Assembly (NCBI RefSeq): GCF_000368925.1
Contig: NZ_KB849755.1
Span: 1,043,675-1,107,674 of the forward strand
Reading direction: 5' to 3'
DNA: 64,000 nt
Source of the DNA: Acinetobacter bereziniae LMG 1003 = CIP 70.12
GTDB lineage: Bacteria; Pseudomonadota; Gammaproteobacteria; Pseudomonadales; Moraxellaceae
Shown: in pieces, positions 35,922-44,520 of the stretch
Layout of the letters: each line of letters opens with the position of its first letter
Position numbering within the stretch: the first letter of the stretch is position 1
Notes under the pieces: generated by a model
The model's database searches: none
What the model was told of the DNA's origin: nothing
Seen by the model: the letters and a program-made list of their open reading frames with translations, nothing else
Translations under genes and position numbers: made by a program

Positions 35922-36209
35922 TTAATGCAAAAGGTGCGCTGGAAACTTTTGGTAGCAGTTGTGGCAAAAGCACAAATTCTGCTGTGATGGTGTGCTTTGT
36001 TCAGTGAATGAATTCAACACACTACCCAATACTGTTCCTGCAATTCCACCGACAATCGGTGGCAGATTGAAAGACTTTGCGACCGTGGTTCCCAATGCAC
36101 CCAATGTGGTCGGTGTGACCAAATTGGTTAAGGTTGTATTTGATTGTTGTGTACTTGCTTCAACCAATATCACATTCGTTGAATGGCAAAAGGGACAGCT
36201 CAAGCTCAT
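35922..36209 (-). CDS. Small zinc-ribbon protein with glycine-rich hydrophobic core
   Basis: A 95-aa protein with CPFCHSTNV at residues 5-13 and CFCHNCYQKF near 80-89, the paired Cys-x-x-Cys knuckles of a zinc ribbon. They are separated by a glycine-rich hydrophobic stretch PPIVGGIAGTVLGSVLNSF, suggesting membrane insertion or oligomer packing. A strong AAGGAGT ribosome site lies six bases before the ATG, so it is a real gene despite overlap with an opposite-strand frame. It sits just downstream of the 715-aa glycine-zipper protein. Function unknown. Confidence 0.7.
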   Translation of the reverse strand: MSLSCPFCHSTNVILVEASTQQSNTTLTNLVTPTTLGALGTTVAKSFNLPPIVGGIAGTVLGSVLNSFTEQSTPSQQNLCFCHNCYQKFPAHLLH

Positions 36210-36235
36210 AGCTCGACTCCTTAAATTTTGTGCAT

Positions 36236-36264
36236 AAAAAAAGCCTGCTCGATGGCAGACTTTG
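36236..36264 (-). terminator. Terminator of the 715-aa gene
   Basis: On the minus strand the stem AAAGTCTGC / GCAGGCTTT has a short loop and is followed by a long T-run. Confidence 0.65.
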
Positions 36265-36424
36265 TTTTCATATTTTCATGAAGAACTCAAAAGAGTTTCA
36301 TGATTCTCATTAGGATATTATGTGTCTGAAATTATTTGGAATAACTTTTAATTTACTAATTCAATTAGTAAATAATCTCTCCAATTTTTTATTTCAAATA
36401 CAACTATCAATATTATTCCAACAC

Positions 36425-38572
36425 TCAAGCAGGTTTAAGCTGATGAGTACGATTAGGCTGTGCTGAATCAGGTTTGGCAAGTTCCCTATAAATCTCTAAT
36501 TGACGATTAATTTCATTAATTTTTGGCTGTAGATCAACTGATATAAAATTACTTGACTCATCAATAGCCACCCAACCAGCTTGAACCTTTTCCATTTCAT
36601 TACCTTTTTGCAACTTATGTAAGATCCATTGGTTCAGATGATAGGCACGCATATAAGCTTCATGTTGATAGATCAATAAAGTACTAAAAGTAATAATACG
36701 ATCAGCATTATTCAACATATGAGTTTCAAAACTTTGTAGCTGTTTGAATAGCACATTTGTTCGATGAACCAATAAATTTTCATTGAACCACGCTGCGAAT
36801 TCAATGAGTAATTTCACTACGATATCTCTCTGATTACACAAGGCTTCTCGATTCATACTATTTGCACCTGTAGAACCAGCAACCCCTCCCATATATGCAC
36901 CAATACCACTCGCAACAATGACTCCAACACCACCTGTAGCAAGACCTGCTAATGCGCCGAGTAGCATTGACCCTGTCATTGCACCTCCAGCAATTGCAGC
37001 AGTTTCTTTGTCAACATTTTTTAAGTATTGCTCGCCATCCACTTTACCTGAATTAAAATCACCATAATTACGATATGCCGCTAAACCAATCGTTAATAGT
37101 GGGATTGGTAGCATATCTCCTACATCCGCAAAATCTGAAACTTGCTCTAGTCCTACACCAGTAGTTTCCTGAACAGCTTCATAGCTTAAAGTGGTATCCA
37201 CTAACACCATCGGATGATTACCTAGCTGCTCTGCAAGTTCACTGTTCACAATCACTGGAATATCTGGATACTTATCAAAATGACTTAATACATAATCAGC
37301 ATCCATTGAGCACTTAACTTGCATCGGTGTGCCATCAACAATCAAATCATAACCAGCTTGGTTTGCGCTATCGGGAAATTCAACTGTATGTCCTTGTTGT
37401 TGTAAATTCAGTGCAACCTGTTGTTCAGCAACATAACCAGTTAAACGAGTCACTGCTCCTGCACTATCTAGTGTATTCGCTGAAATGTCTTGTAAAGTAT
37501 TTAAGTTTTCAGGATTTCCTTTTGATGCAAAGCTCAATGCATCTAATACAGATGGATCAATATGTGCATAATCCCAAATTAATCCTAAAGAATATGCGGA
37601 TGCCGTTAAGCCCACACCCACCTTTAGCCCTTGATCAGATAATATTTTTTCTAGCTCTTTTTGTGCTTTTTGATTTTGGTTAAGACACTCAACAATTTTT
37701 TTATTTTTCAAAAGTTTTGGTGCACTCGCAATAATTCCTTCACTATATGGAATCTGCGAATCACGCCCTCCAAAAAATGTACCAACTCCCTTACTAAAAC
37801 TATTTAGCCCACGTCCCATGTCAGCTAAGAAATTCGTATCTTCAGGACGAGTTGCAATAACGTCTTCTGGTAAAAGGGCTGTTATAGCACGATTGAGTAG
37901 ATTCCCTTGTAATGCTCTATCTTTCGCATCGTCTATAGAGCAAAGTAAATATACAGCATATTGCAAATCACCAAACTCTCCTTTTTCCTGATTATAGATA
38001 ACATTCTTCCGCATTATTAAACATTCAAGATAATCAAAATATAATGTTTCTTGATAAGAACAATGCTCAAAATAGTACTCAAACTTTTCTATAGCGCTAG
38101 TATAGATTTGACTACGTTTGTACACTATCGCCTGTGCTTTAATGACAGCATTGCTAGGCTCACGCTCAAATAAAATTTTTAAGATCTCTCGACTAATCTG
38201 TAAATGTTCACTTTTTTCAATCTTCGATAAATACCGACTGACTAATTCAGAAATATTCATCGACGCTTGATGCTTGAGTTTGAATAAAATACATTGCTCT
38301 AACCAAGCATAATTTTTTGCATGCCCCTGATAGTGAGGGATAAATACTGTTTCAATCAATTCAACCAATTCTAAAGCAACGCCAATTTCCTCAGATGAAT
38401 TGATAGAAAATTCCCATTTTTGTGGAATAGTCACACTAAATAAGCGAGAGAAAAACCCCGAATTAAGATCAGCTTTTTCTTGAGTAACTAACATCAACAT
38501 ATCTTCTGGAGTAAGTGTATGTTTTTGAGTTTTAATTCTATCTAGTCGTACTTTAAGTAATTTAAAATTCAT
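36425..38572 (-). CDS. Large protein: helical repeats, nuclease-like core, glycine zipper
   Basis: A 715-aa protein I cannot assign to a known family. Residues about 80-240 are helical with TPR-like spacing. Residues about 376-422 look like a PD-(D/E)XK nuclease core: Glu383 in VAEQQVALNLQQQGHTVEF, then GYDLIVDGTPMQVKC with Asp409 and Gln418-x-Lys420, the Q-x-K variant known from Mrr-like enzymes. Residues about 526-570 are a glycine zipper (GGAMTGSMLLGALAGLATGG and onward), suggesting membrane insertion or pore formation. The remainder (575-700) is helical. It is a single gene with its own terminator beside a small zinc-ribbon/glycine-rich protein. A defence or toxin role is speculation. Confidence 0.75.
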   Translation of the reverse strand: MNFKLLKVRLDRIKTQKHTLTPEDMLMLVTQEKADLNSGFFSRLFSVTIPQKWEFSINSSEEIGVALELVELIETVFIPHYQGHAKNYAWLEQCILFKLKHQASMNISELVSRYLSKIEKSEHLQISREILKILFEREPSNAVIKAQAIVYKRSQIYTSAIEKFEYYFEHCSYQETLYFDYLECLIMRKNVIYNQEKGEFGDLQYAVYLLCSIDDAKDRALQGNLLNRAITALLPEDVIATRPEDTNFLADMGRGLNSFSKGVGTFFGGRDSQIPYSEGIIASAPKLLKNKKIVECLNQNQKAQKELEKILSDQGLKVGVGLTASAYSLGLIWDYAHIDPSVLDALSFASKGNPENLNTLQDISANTLDSAGAVTRLTGYVAEQQVALNLQQQGHTVEFPDSANQAGYDLIVDGTPMQVKCSMDADYVLSHFDKYPDIPVIVNSELAEQLGNHPMVLVDTTLSYEAVQETTGVGLEQVSDFADVGDMLPIPLLTIGLAAYRNYGDFNSGKVDGEQYLKNVDKETAAIAGGAMTGSMLLGALAGLATGGVGVIVASGIGAYMGGVAGSTGANSMNREALCNQRDIVVKLLIEFAAWFNENLLVHRTNVLFKQLQSFETHMLNNADRIITFSTLLIYQHEAYMRAYHLNQWILHKLQKGNEMEKVQAGWVAIDESSNFISVDLQPKINEINRQLEIYRELAKPDSAQPNRTHQLKPA

Positions 38573-38754
38573 ATATCCCCCTAATTTTTTGAATTTTCAG
38601 ATAATTTACTATTTTAGACACCAGAATTATATTACTTAAAATTGAAAAAGTACTAGTGTATTAAAAATAATAAAATTATTGATTTATTTATATATTTTCA
38701 TAACCTCGATTGACTAAACTCACCCTTAATTTTATCATTCGACTGCTGACCTAC

Positions 38755-38935
38755 ATCGTCAGTCGGTTTTGACAGACCGTTTACAAAAGGCGCACAACAA
38801 CGCTGTGATGGTTTTGTGCGTTCTCTTAAGTCACGCCTTTACGGTGAGACTGGGAGGGGCACGCTTGCGTGCGCTGATTTCCTTTTGTATCAGTCTGTCA
38901 ACCCGCCCAGTCTTGCCACCATTATTTGACAGTAA
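38755..38935 (+). ncRNA. Structured noncoding region, candidate RNA
   Basis: Long imperfect inverted repeat: GACAGACCGTTTACAAAAGG at 38771-38790 against CCTTTTGTATCAGTCTGTC at 38881-38899. It encloses two hairpins (CGCACAA..TTGTGCG near 38791-38820; GCACGC-TT-GCGTGC near 38860-38873), plus GACTGGG at 38848 that can pair with CCCAGTC at 38906. The density of nested, competing pairings suggests a regulatory RNA, leader or origin-of-transfer-like site. The 66-codon frame across it is unlikely to be protein. Which strand is active is unknown; + is chosen because the small genes follow. Confidence 0.5.
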
Positions 38936-38974
38936 TTTGGTAAGACTCTCTTTCATACAAAAGGAGTAGTCACC

Positions 38975-39040
38975 ATGACTCAGCACTTTCTATCTATATT
39001 ATTTTCCCTAAAACGATTTTCTATTCCTCTGTTGCAATAG
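38975..39040 (+). CDS. Possible 21-aa leader peptide
   Basis: Short ORF MTQHFLSILFSLKRFSIPLLQ with a strong AAGGAG site nine bases before its ATG, directly after the structured region. It may be a leader peptide coupled to that RNA. The remaining bases to 39173 hold no other signal I can see. Low certainty. Confidence 0.35.
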   Translation: MTQHFLSILFSLKRFSIPLLQ

Positions 39041-39173
39041 CAACTTTCAAAATTTTTTGCTTATTTGACTGATCTAAACGCTATCTAGCCTTGGAAAGCT
39101 TTTTCAGATCTACACTTTAGTCAATTCAGCAAAATATATTACACATCAAATAACACAATAAAAATTAGGGGAA

Positions 39174-39431
39174 ATGATGAAAATTCAAACTTCACTCATT
39201 GTTGTCTCAGTTGCACTTCTAGCATCAGGCTGTGCCAGCAAAACCGAACGCCAGTTTATCAGTGGTTGTAAAACAGGCGGCATTAATGACAGCACTTGTT
39301 CATGCATCTACGACAAACTTGAAAAGAAATATGGTGAGGGTGGACTGAAAGAAAATATCTACACCTTACAACAAACTGAATCCTTCCAGATGGATATGGT
39401 CAATGTGTCCTATCAGTGTATGAAGGAGTAG
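39174..39431 (+). CDS. Small lipoprotein
   Basis: An 85-aa protein with a signal peptide and lipobox LASGC near residue 20, so an inner- or outer-membrane-anchored lipoprotein. The mature part has four further cysteines (SGCKTGG, STCSCIYDKL, SYQCMKE) that may form disulfides. AGGGGA lies upstream. It is the first of four closely packed small genes. No family recognised. Confidence 0.72.
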   Translation: MMKIQTSLIVVSVALLASGCASKTERQFISGCKTGGINDSTCSCIYDKLEKKYGEGGLKENIYTLQQTESFQMDMVNVSYQCMKE

Positions 39432-39433
39432 CC

Positions 39434-39574
39434 ATGAGAACACTTGCAGGCATTATCTGCGTCATCGCTGTGATTTGTGTACTGGGTCTACCCTTCATTA
39501 GCTTCATGATCGTGATGGGAATTTTTATTGCATTGGCAAAATTTGCAACTGGGGGGGAAGTAAATGAATTCTAA
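39434..39574 (+). CDS. Small membrane protein, 46 aa
   Basis: Short ORF MRTLAGIICVIAVICVLGLP and onward, almost entirely hydrophobic, ending FATGGEVNEF. GAAGGAG precedes the ATG by six bases. It starts two bases after the lipoprotein gene and overlaps the next gene by 11 bases, strongly suggesting translational coupling. Too short for usual callers. Function unknown. Confidence 0.6.
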   Translation: MRTLAGIICVIAVICVLGLPFISFMIVMGIFIALAKFATGGEVNEF

Positions 39575-39791
39575 TCTTAAAGCTGGACTGATCAGCACTT
39601 ATCTGGTCATTGGATTCTTTTTTGCCATCTATCAACATTTCTGGGGGCAGTATAACTATAAGCCATTTACCTACAATTTAGGGCAAGGCTTAGTGTGGCC
39701 TGCGGTGATGTTTCCTGTAATCGGTAAAATTGTTGGTGGAATTTTGATTCTACTATTCGTCTGGTTTGTTGTTATTCGTCCTAAATTATAA
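39564..39791 (+). CDS. Small two-helix membrane protein, 75 aa
   Basis: Two hydrophobic helices (ISTYLVIGFFFAIYQHFW and IVGGILILLFVWFVVI) joined by an aromatic loop with QYNYKPFTYNLGQG. It overlaps the preceding 46-aa gene and precedes a lipoprotein gene by 12 bases. A GGGGGAAG purine tract lies upstream of the ATG. Together with its neighbours it may form a small membrane complex. No family recognised. Confidence 0.65.
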   Translation: MNSNLKAGLISTYLVIGFFFAIYQHFWGQYNYKPFTYNLGQGLVWPAVMFPVIGKIVGGILILLFVWFVVIRPKL

Positions 39792-39803
39792 GGGAGTGCA
39801 ATC

Positions 39804-40457
39804 ATGAAATCATTATTTTCCACCATTGCCTTGTGTTCCCTGTTAATGGCATGTAGCCAGAACAATCAACCACCAAAAACTGATACTTCAGGTGAGCCTA
39901 CCAATAATGCTGCTCAGCATACTCAATCAATCTATGCTCCTTATACCGAGGAAGCAGTTAAAGCTAAACTCAATGAAATGCAGATGATTATTGACAATGG
40001 TCATGTCTATTTACCTGCTGAGGTCAAGGAAGCGGAGTCTTATATCAGTGGATGGAATAAGTATCCTGATGTGCTGAAAGCCATGATGGAAACTGACCTT
40101 AATCCAAACAACACTCAGGAAGCTGCTGACATTCCGCTTGAGAATGAATCTGCACAAGTTAGCGATCTAAATGTTAAGGCTCGCATTAGTGCTAGAGAAT
40201 CTCAATCTGCTTTTAATGTACAAGGGGCAATTGAATATATTCTTGAAATTCAATCGACCAGCAATCAGCCTTTTGTTCTACAAGGCATGAAAATTAATCG
40301 TGGTCGTTGTGGTTATTACACCGCTGACTTTCATAGCAAGATGCCTGTGCAAATGAGCTATAGCTCTACAGTATCGTACTTATTGAAATGCCGTGGTGAT
40401 CAGGTGCTTGAAGCTGAATTAATCACCGATCAAGGAAATGTAAGTTTGTCTTTTTGA
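39804..40457 (+). CDS. Lipoprotein of unknown function
   Basis: A 217-aa protein with a lipobox LLMAC at residues 13-17 and a low-complexity Asn/Thr-rich linker. A C-terminal beta-rich domain follows (EYILEIQSTSNQPFVLQGMKINRGRCGYY, VSYLLKCRGDQVLEAELI), whose two cysteines could pair. GGGAG precedes the ATG. It is the last gene of the small membrane/lipoprotein cluster and is followed by a terminator. Confidence 0.7.
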   Translation: MKSLFSTIALCSLLMACSQNNQPPKTDTSGEPTNNAAQHTQSIYAPYTEEAVKAKLNEMQMIIDNGHVYLPAEVKEAESYISGWNKYPDVLKAMMETDLNPNNTQEAADIPLENESAQVSDLNVKARISARESQSAFNVQGAIEYILEIQSTSNQPFVLQGMKINRGRCGYYTADFHSKMPVQMSYSSTVSYLLKCRGDQVLEAELITDQGNVSLSF

Positions 40458-40473
40458 TGTCAAACTGTACAAG

Positions 40474-40510
40474 ATAGAGAATACATCTGATAGTCGTGTT
40501 CTCTATTTTT
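40474..40510. terminator. Terminator after the lipoprotein cluster
   Basis: The stem ATAGAGAATAC / GTGTTCTCTAT (one G-T pair) is followed by TTTTT, between convergent genes. Confidence 0.65.
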
Positions 40511-40514
40511 AATA

Positions 40515-41465
40515 TCATAATGACTCATTTTGTTCAATATCTCTGCGCCATTTTACTTCAAACTGACCTGTACCAAAAGTCCGCATCTGTGGAGAGGTTT
40601 TAGCCCGTAAGCGCTGATCTTCTTTTTCAGGATTGACCAAGTACATCGCTGCACGAATCGCATTTGTAACTTGTATTGGTTGATCACGATGAATCATTCC
40701 AACCCCAAGCAAACCATTTTTATCAAATTTTTCCTTGTTGTCTTTGGTATTACAGTTGTAGTGAGTACCCTGTTGATTGGTGATGTGCTTCCAATACTCA
40801 GCCACCAGTTTTGCTAAACCTGAATCCTCTATACGACTATTCCCATCATAGATGAGTAATAAATGGCAGTGATAGCCTTTTTCTACACCCTGCTCTAATG
40901 CCCATACATAACCTTGTAAGTGCTTAAAACAGGTATCTTTATTTGACATACGATTACATAGAATATCCAATGCATACTTAAAGTCTTGAATACCCCAATG
41001 GATTTGATATTCTTTAAGAATAGAGATATCTACTCGAACAAACTGTAATCTAGCATAGTGTGTAAGCAGTTTATTTAGGTAGCATTCCAGTTTAAAGCGA
41101 TTACGTTGTTCTTGACGCTGAAAATCGAATTGTTCTCGTATTGTATTTTTCATCTCATGTTGAATTATGCCTTGAATATGGAAGATGTGGTTTAGTTCAA
41201 ATCGTAAAATATCTTCATAAAGATGGGAGTCCAATTTATCCATAATGTAATCTACGAGATTAATCACTCTTTTGAAAACATTAATGATTCTGGAATAAGT
41301 AAAATCTTCTCTGTAAATCACCTTAAAAGCACACACAGCATCCAACAGCTCTCGCTTGAATTCTTCATGATCATCAACAAATTGCTCATGGCATGTACTA
41401 ACCATAAAATCTTCGATTGAGATAAGAATGGATGATTCACTTTCTAATGGATTATTCTGGTACAT
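40515..41465 (-). CDS. Inovirus-Gp2/YagK-YfjJ-like protein
   Basis: A 316-aa protein related to the inovirus Gp2 / YagK-YfjJ C-terminal family found in integrated elements, thought to be replication-associated. The HUH-like segment EKGYHCHLLLIYDGN lies near residues 194-208, with FKHLQGYVWALEQGVEKG just before and AAMYLVNPEKEDQRLR and RTFGTGQF near the C-terminus. The N-terminal 130 residues are helical. A GTAAAATTTTACTGAT palindrome lies upstream, also found before the RDF-like gene. A role in element replication is family-level inference. Confidence 0.68.
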   Translation of the reverse strand: MYQNNPLESESSILISIEDFMVSTCHEQFVDDHEEFKRELLDAVCAFKVIYREDFTYSRIINVFKRVINLVDYIMDKLDSHLYEDILRFELNHIFHIQGIIQHEMKNTIREQFDFQRQEQRNRFKLECYLNKLLTHYARLQFVRVDISILKEYQIHWGIQDFKYALDILCNRMSNKDTCFKHLQGYVWALEQGVEKGYHCHLLLIYDGNSRIEDSGLAKLVAEYWKHITNQQGTHYNCNTKDNKEKFDKNGLLGVGMIHRDQPIQVTNAIRAAMYLVNPEKEDQRLRAKTSPQMRTFGTGQFEVKWRRDIEQNESL

Positions 41466-41509
41466 TTAGGTTCTCACTGAAACATAAGGTTCATATCTAA
41501 GTGAGAGAT

Positions 41510-41525
41510 GTAAAATTTTACTGAT
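41510..41525 (-). promoter_or_regulatory. Palindromic operator candidate, copy 2
   Basis: GTAAAATTTTACTGAT, a 12-bp perfect palindrome plus four bases, is identical to 33412-33427 upstream of the RDF-like gene. Here it is 45 bases before the Gp2-like gene. Two identical copies before two island genes suggest a shared regulator. Confidence 0.5.
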
Positions 41526-41839
41526 CATGATTCTAAAGCAGGATGTTGTGGTCATCCTGCTTAGCTGAACATGCTTAGAGACTTTGGAACATACTATAGG
41601 GTTAATTTAGAATGCTTTTAGTGATTTGATATTGATACATTGTCTATAACCCATTTGAGTATGGGCTATACTTAACTAAATAACTCACTGTATTTAATCA
41701 ACGATATAAGTTATTGTTTATATTATTAATAGATAATAATATATATTACCTGTTAAGCAAACCTGTCTAGACTGACCATTACACCACTGCGCCATACAGC
41801 GAGAATAACCAAATTATGGGAATATTACAGAAGCTAAAC
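41526..41839. other. Intergenic region with a hairpin
   Basis: About 310 bases upstream of the Gp2-like gene. A perfect 10-bp stem AAGCAGGATG / CATCCTGCTT with a 7-base loop lies at 41536-41562. The rest is AT-rich with no gene seen. Confidence 0.4.
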
Positions 41840-43567
41840 TTACGCTACTTTTTTATTCAGCAATTCAGTTCCTCCTGTATAAAACTGATCCAGCAATCCA
41901 TATTTTTTCATGTCATCAACACTAGGTTCAATGAATTTCAGCAAATAGTCTTCGTTCGAATATTCCTCCTCTTTCCCACGAATTGGATGAGGGATATCGA
42001 TCAGAAAAAACTCATCTTTAGTGAGTGTTGAATCGGGCACATAGATACAACTATACATTTTCTGCGACTCGACTTTTGGTATAATTTGAAAAAACTTGCC
42101 TGCTACATGACTGAGTCTTCGCGTACTTTTTAAAAATGGTAAAATCTGATTTTTGGCAATCAAATTCAAACAAAATAATAAGAATTCTAGGATGAACCGT
42201 TGCTCCTGTTTCTCTAGCTTCTGAATCTGTATTTGGATGTCCGCATCTGGATCGCTGTTTCTGATTAAGTCAGGATTTGTAATCAATTCCAAACGGTATT
42301 TTTCTTGAAAGACAAAAGGATAAATATCTTTTTCAATTGTAGTCCGATTTAAAATATCTACACCATATAACAGTGAACCTTGTAAGATATGCTGACGTAA
42401 ACCCCGCTGATCAAGCAGTCTGCAACACCATGATTCAAAATAGCATTGCATCATTGTCAAATTTGAATCCAAATCATTCAACTTGATATGTTGCTTCTTT
42501 TTATTGATTAATGCTTGTTTGAACACTTTTGCAAATACTGTCAAATCTCCTTGTTCCTGATGGCATTGTTGTAATTGCAAATAATGAATTAGACATTCTT
42601 TAATGAAACTAGAAATCGTCTCCTGAACTTGTGATGAAGACTGGATACGCTCAATCATTGTTCCAGAAATAATGTTGATTTTATCTGAATCAAGCCCCTT
42701 AAGAACCAATGTCGTAAGGTGATTGAGATCGCGTGAGTTGTCAGAATCCAACGGCTGCACCTGCTCAGAAATTACCGTAAAAATATCAGCAATCATTTTT
42801 ATTTCAAAATGATGTCTTTCACTCGCTTCCAATATATAAAACCGACCATACCGAGCATGATTACCCCAAAAGGTATGAGATAAATTCAACACGTAGGTTG
42901 GCGTTATATTTTTTATAAATTTGTTATTGATCGTCCCATGCACATGTACCCGAAGCAGACCTATCTTTTTCAAAAAGTAGATCGAATCAAATATTGCTTG
43001 CTTATTTAACCCTGTTTTAGCAACCAGTTGTGTTGTACCTATATTACGTATCACCCCATAAGCATCACATGAGCGAGTCAAGTTTGATAATGTCAACAAT
43101 ACCCTAAAATCCAGTTTTTGTTCGGGTAGTAAATCAAACTTTTTAGTGGTCACTCTGACTTGAGATAATTTGATTAAAATAAGCATTAAAAGGTCAAACT
43201 GCTTAATCGCTCTCTTAAGGCGGACATACCTATGATGGGATGTTTCATGTTGATTAACTTTACTCAATAGCAGATTTAAATAATCTAAATTCAGCTGTAT
43301 TGTTCTAACTCTTGCCCGCCGACCTGTTTCTGGATATGAAAACTCCAATATCTCAAAGCCTGATAACTCCTCCAATACCAGTTTTAATTTTTTATGTTGC
43401 ACACCTATCTTTTCAGACAATTCCAACAATGAATCGTTGGTTTTTTGTGTACCAAAGAGACTAATAAATTTAATCAGCACCAGTCTAGCGTAGGAACTTA
43501 ATCTATGTGGTGATAACTCATTAAAATTAAAAATGAGCTGCTTATGCTCTTCTGTCATTTCATCCAT
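41840..43567 (-). CDS. Unknown 575-aa protein with winged-helix-like segments
   Basis: I do not recognise the family. Residues about 20-95 (LSSYARLVLIKFISLFGTQKTNDSLLELSEKIGVQHKKLKLVLEEL, in pieces) and about 165-215 (LTRSCDAYGVIRN, TTQLVAKTGLNKQAIFDSIYFLKKIGLLRV) look like two winged helix-turn-helix units, so DNA binding is likely. The rest is helical with no catalytic motif. It is divergent from the 245-aa gene, with a 37-bp palindrome between them. It could be a replication or partition protein, or a regulator, of the island. Confidence 0.6.
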   Translation of the reverse strand: MDEMTEEHKQLIFNFNELSPHRLSSYARLVLIKFISLFGTQKTNDSLLELSEKIGVQHKKLKLVLEELSGFEILEFSYPETGRRARVRTIQLNLDYLNLLLSKVNQHETSHHRYVRLKRAIKQFDLLMLILIKLSQVRVTTKKFDLLPEQKLDFRVLLTLSNLTRSCDAYGVIRNIGTTQLVAKTGLNKQAIFDSIYFLKKIGLLRVHVHGTINNKFIKNITPTYVLNLSHTFWGNHARYGRFYILEASERHHFEIKMIADIFTVISEQVQPLDSDNSRDLNHLTTLVLKGLDSDKINIISGTMIERIQSSSQVQETISSFIKECLIHYLQLQQCHQEQGDLTVFAKVFKQALINKKKQHIKLNDLDSNLTMMQCYFESWCCRLLDQRGLRQHILQGSLLYGVDILNRTTIEKDIYPFVFQEKYRLELITNPDLIRNSDPDADIQIQIQKLEKQEQRFILEFLLFCLNLIAKNQILPFLKSTRRLSHVAGKFFQIIPKVESQKMYSCIYVPDSTLTKDEFFLIDIPHPIRGKEEEYSNEDYLLKFIEPSVDDMKKYGLLDQFYTGGTELLNKKVA

Positions 43568-43657
43568 ACATTTTTATTCATTCAACATTGCTATTAGTAA
43601 ATTTTAGAATTATTTTTAGATAGGCACAAATATTTACTATAAAATAAATTTAAAACA

Positions 43658-43694
43658 AATAAACATTTACTAAACGTATTTAGAAATGTTTATT
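43658..43694. promoter_or_regulatory. 37-bp palindromic operator between divergent island genes
   Basis: AATAAACATT at 43658-43667 mirrors AATGTTTATT at 43685-43694. An inner CTAAA..TTTAG extends the dyad, with one unpaired base. It is centred between two divergent genes, as expected for a shared autoregulatory site. Confidence 0.65.
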
Positions 43695-43751
43695 CCACCT
43701 TAATTAAAATCTATAATCATATTAGAATTTCAAACATCATAGAACATCAAA

Positions 43752-44489
43752 ATGGCAAGAAAACAACTGACATTGCAACAATGGCTTGATAAAGATCAGA
43801 CATTAAAATCCTTGTTTTTAGAGCACGAATGTAACAAAGAGCAGGCACTACTGCAGATAGTTCAGCTTCCTGATGGACGATTGCAAATTCAGCCCATCGA
43901 AACCATGATCCACCCATTACTCGTAGCAGAAATAACGAATCAATGGGTACTTTTACTCAATGAAAAATATTTTTCCGATCTAAAAAATAGATTCAGAAAT
44001 TTCAAATATTCCAAGAAAAATCATGCGAATGTGAGAAAGCAATTTTATCTAACCTCACATACAGCCAAAAAAATGGAGGCATTGACTGAAAAGCTCAAAC
44101 TTAAAACTGAGGCAGAGTGTCTAGAATTCCTGATGAATACGTATGAGGCAAAGCAAACGCTCCCTCCACCCTATAAGCAAAAATTAAATGAAAAAGACAT
44201 GATTATTGAGGAATTGAACCAACGCATCAAAGCCCTTGATAAAATGCTTTATATTAAACAGCTTCAGGTACGCAAACAGGATGAAGTCATCCAGAAGTAT
44301 CTCATTAATGAATTAATCAACAGTAAAATTACCATTAATGAATTAACCAATAGCCCCCTTCAGGACGCCAGTGAAATTCAGAAATTAAAACTCCAGTTTT
44401 TAAAGGAAATACAGAAAAATATTCAGCTAGAGCAAATCAGGCACCTATCCGTTGATCAAATTGCTTCTGATACTTTTGGTAATGAATAA
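43752..44489 (+). CDS. Putative DNA-binding coiled-coil protein, 245 aa
   Basis: Unrecognised family. Residues about 90-130 (KQFYLTSHTAKKMEALTEKLKLKTEAECLEFLMN, in pieces) resemble a ribbon-helix-helix-like DNA-binding unit. Residues 145-240 form a long charged coiled coil (EKDMIIEELNQRIKALDKML). This domain order recalls plasmid KfrA-type or repressor proteins, though no firm homology can be claimed. It is divergent from the 575-aa gene across the palindrome at 43658-43694, to which it may bind. Confidence 0.6.
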   Translation: MARKQLTLQQWLDKDQTLKSLFLEHECNKEQALLQIVQLPDGRLQIQPIETMIHPLLVAEITNQWVLLLNEKYFSDLKNRFRNFKYSKKNHANVRKQFYLTSHTAKKMEALTEKLKLKTEAECLEFLMNTYEAKQTLPPPYKQKLNEKDMIIEELNQRIKALDKMLYIKQLQVRKQDEVIQKYLINELINSKITINELTNSPLQDASEIQKLKLQFLKEIQKNIQLEQIRHLSVDQIASDTFGNE

Positions 44490-44520
44490 GCTGATGATTG
44501 TTTTTTATGAGTACTTCTTA

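Noticed and set aside
38769..38969. 66-codon + strand ORF
   Set aside because: Spans the nested inverted repeats of the structured region; composition is explained by that structure and there is no good ribosome site.
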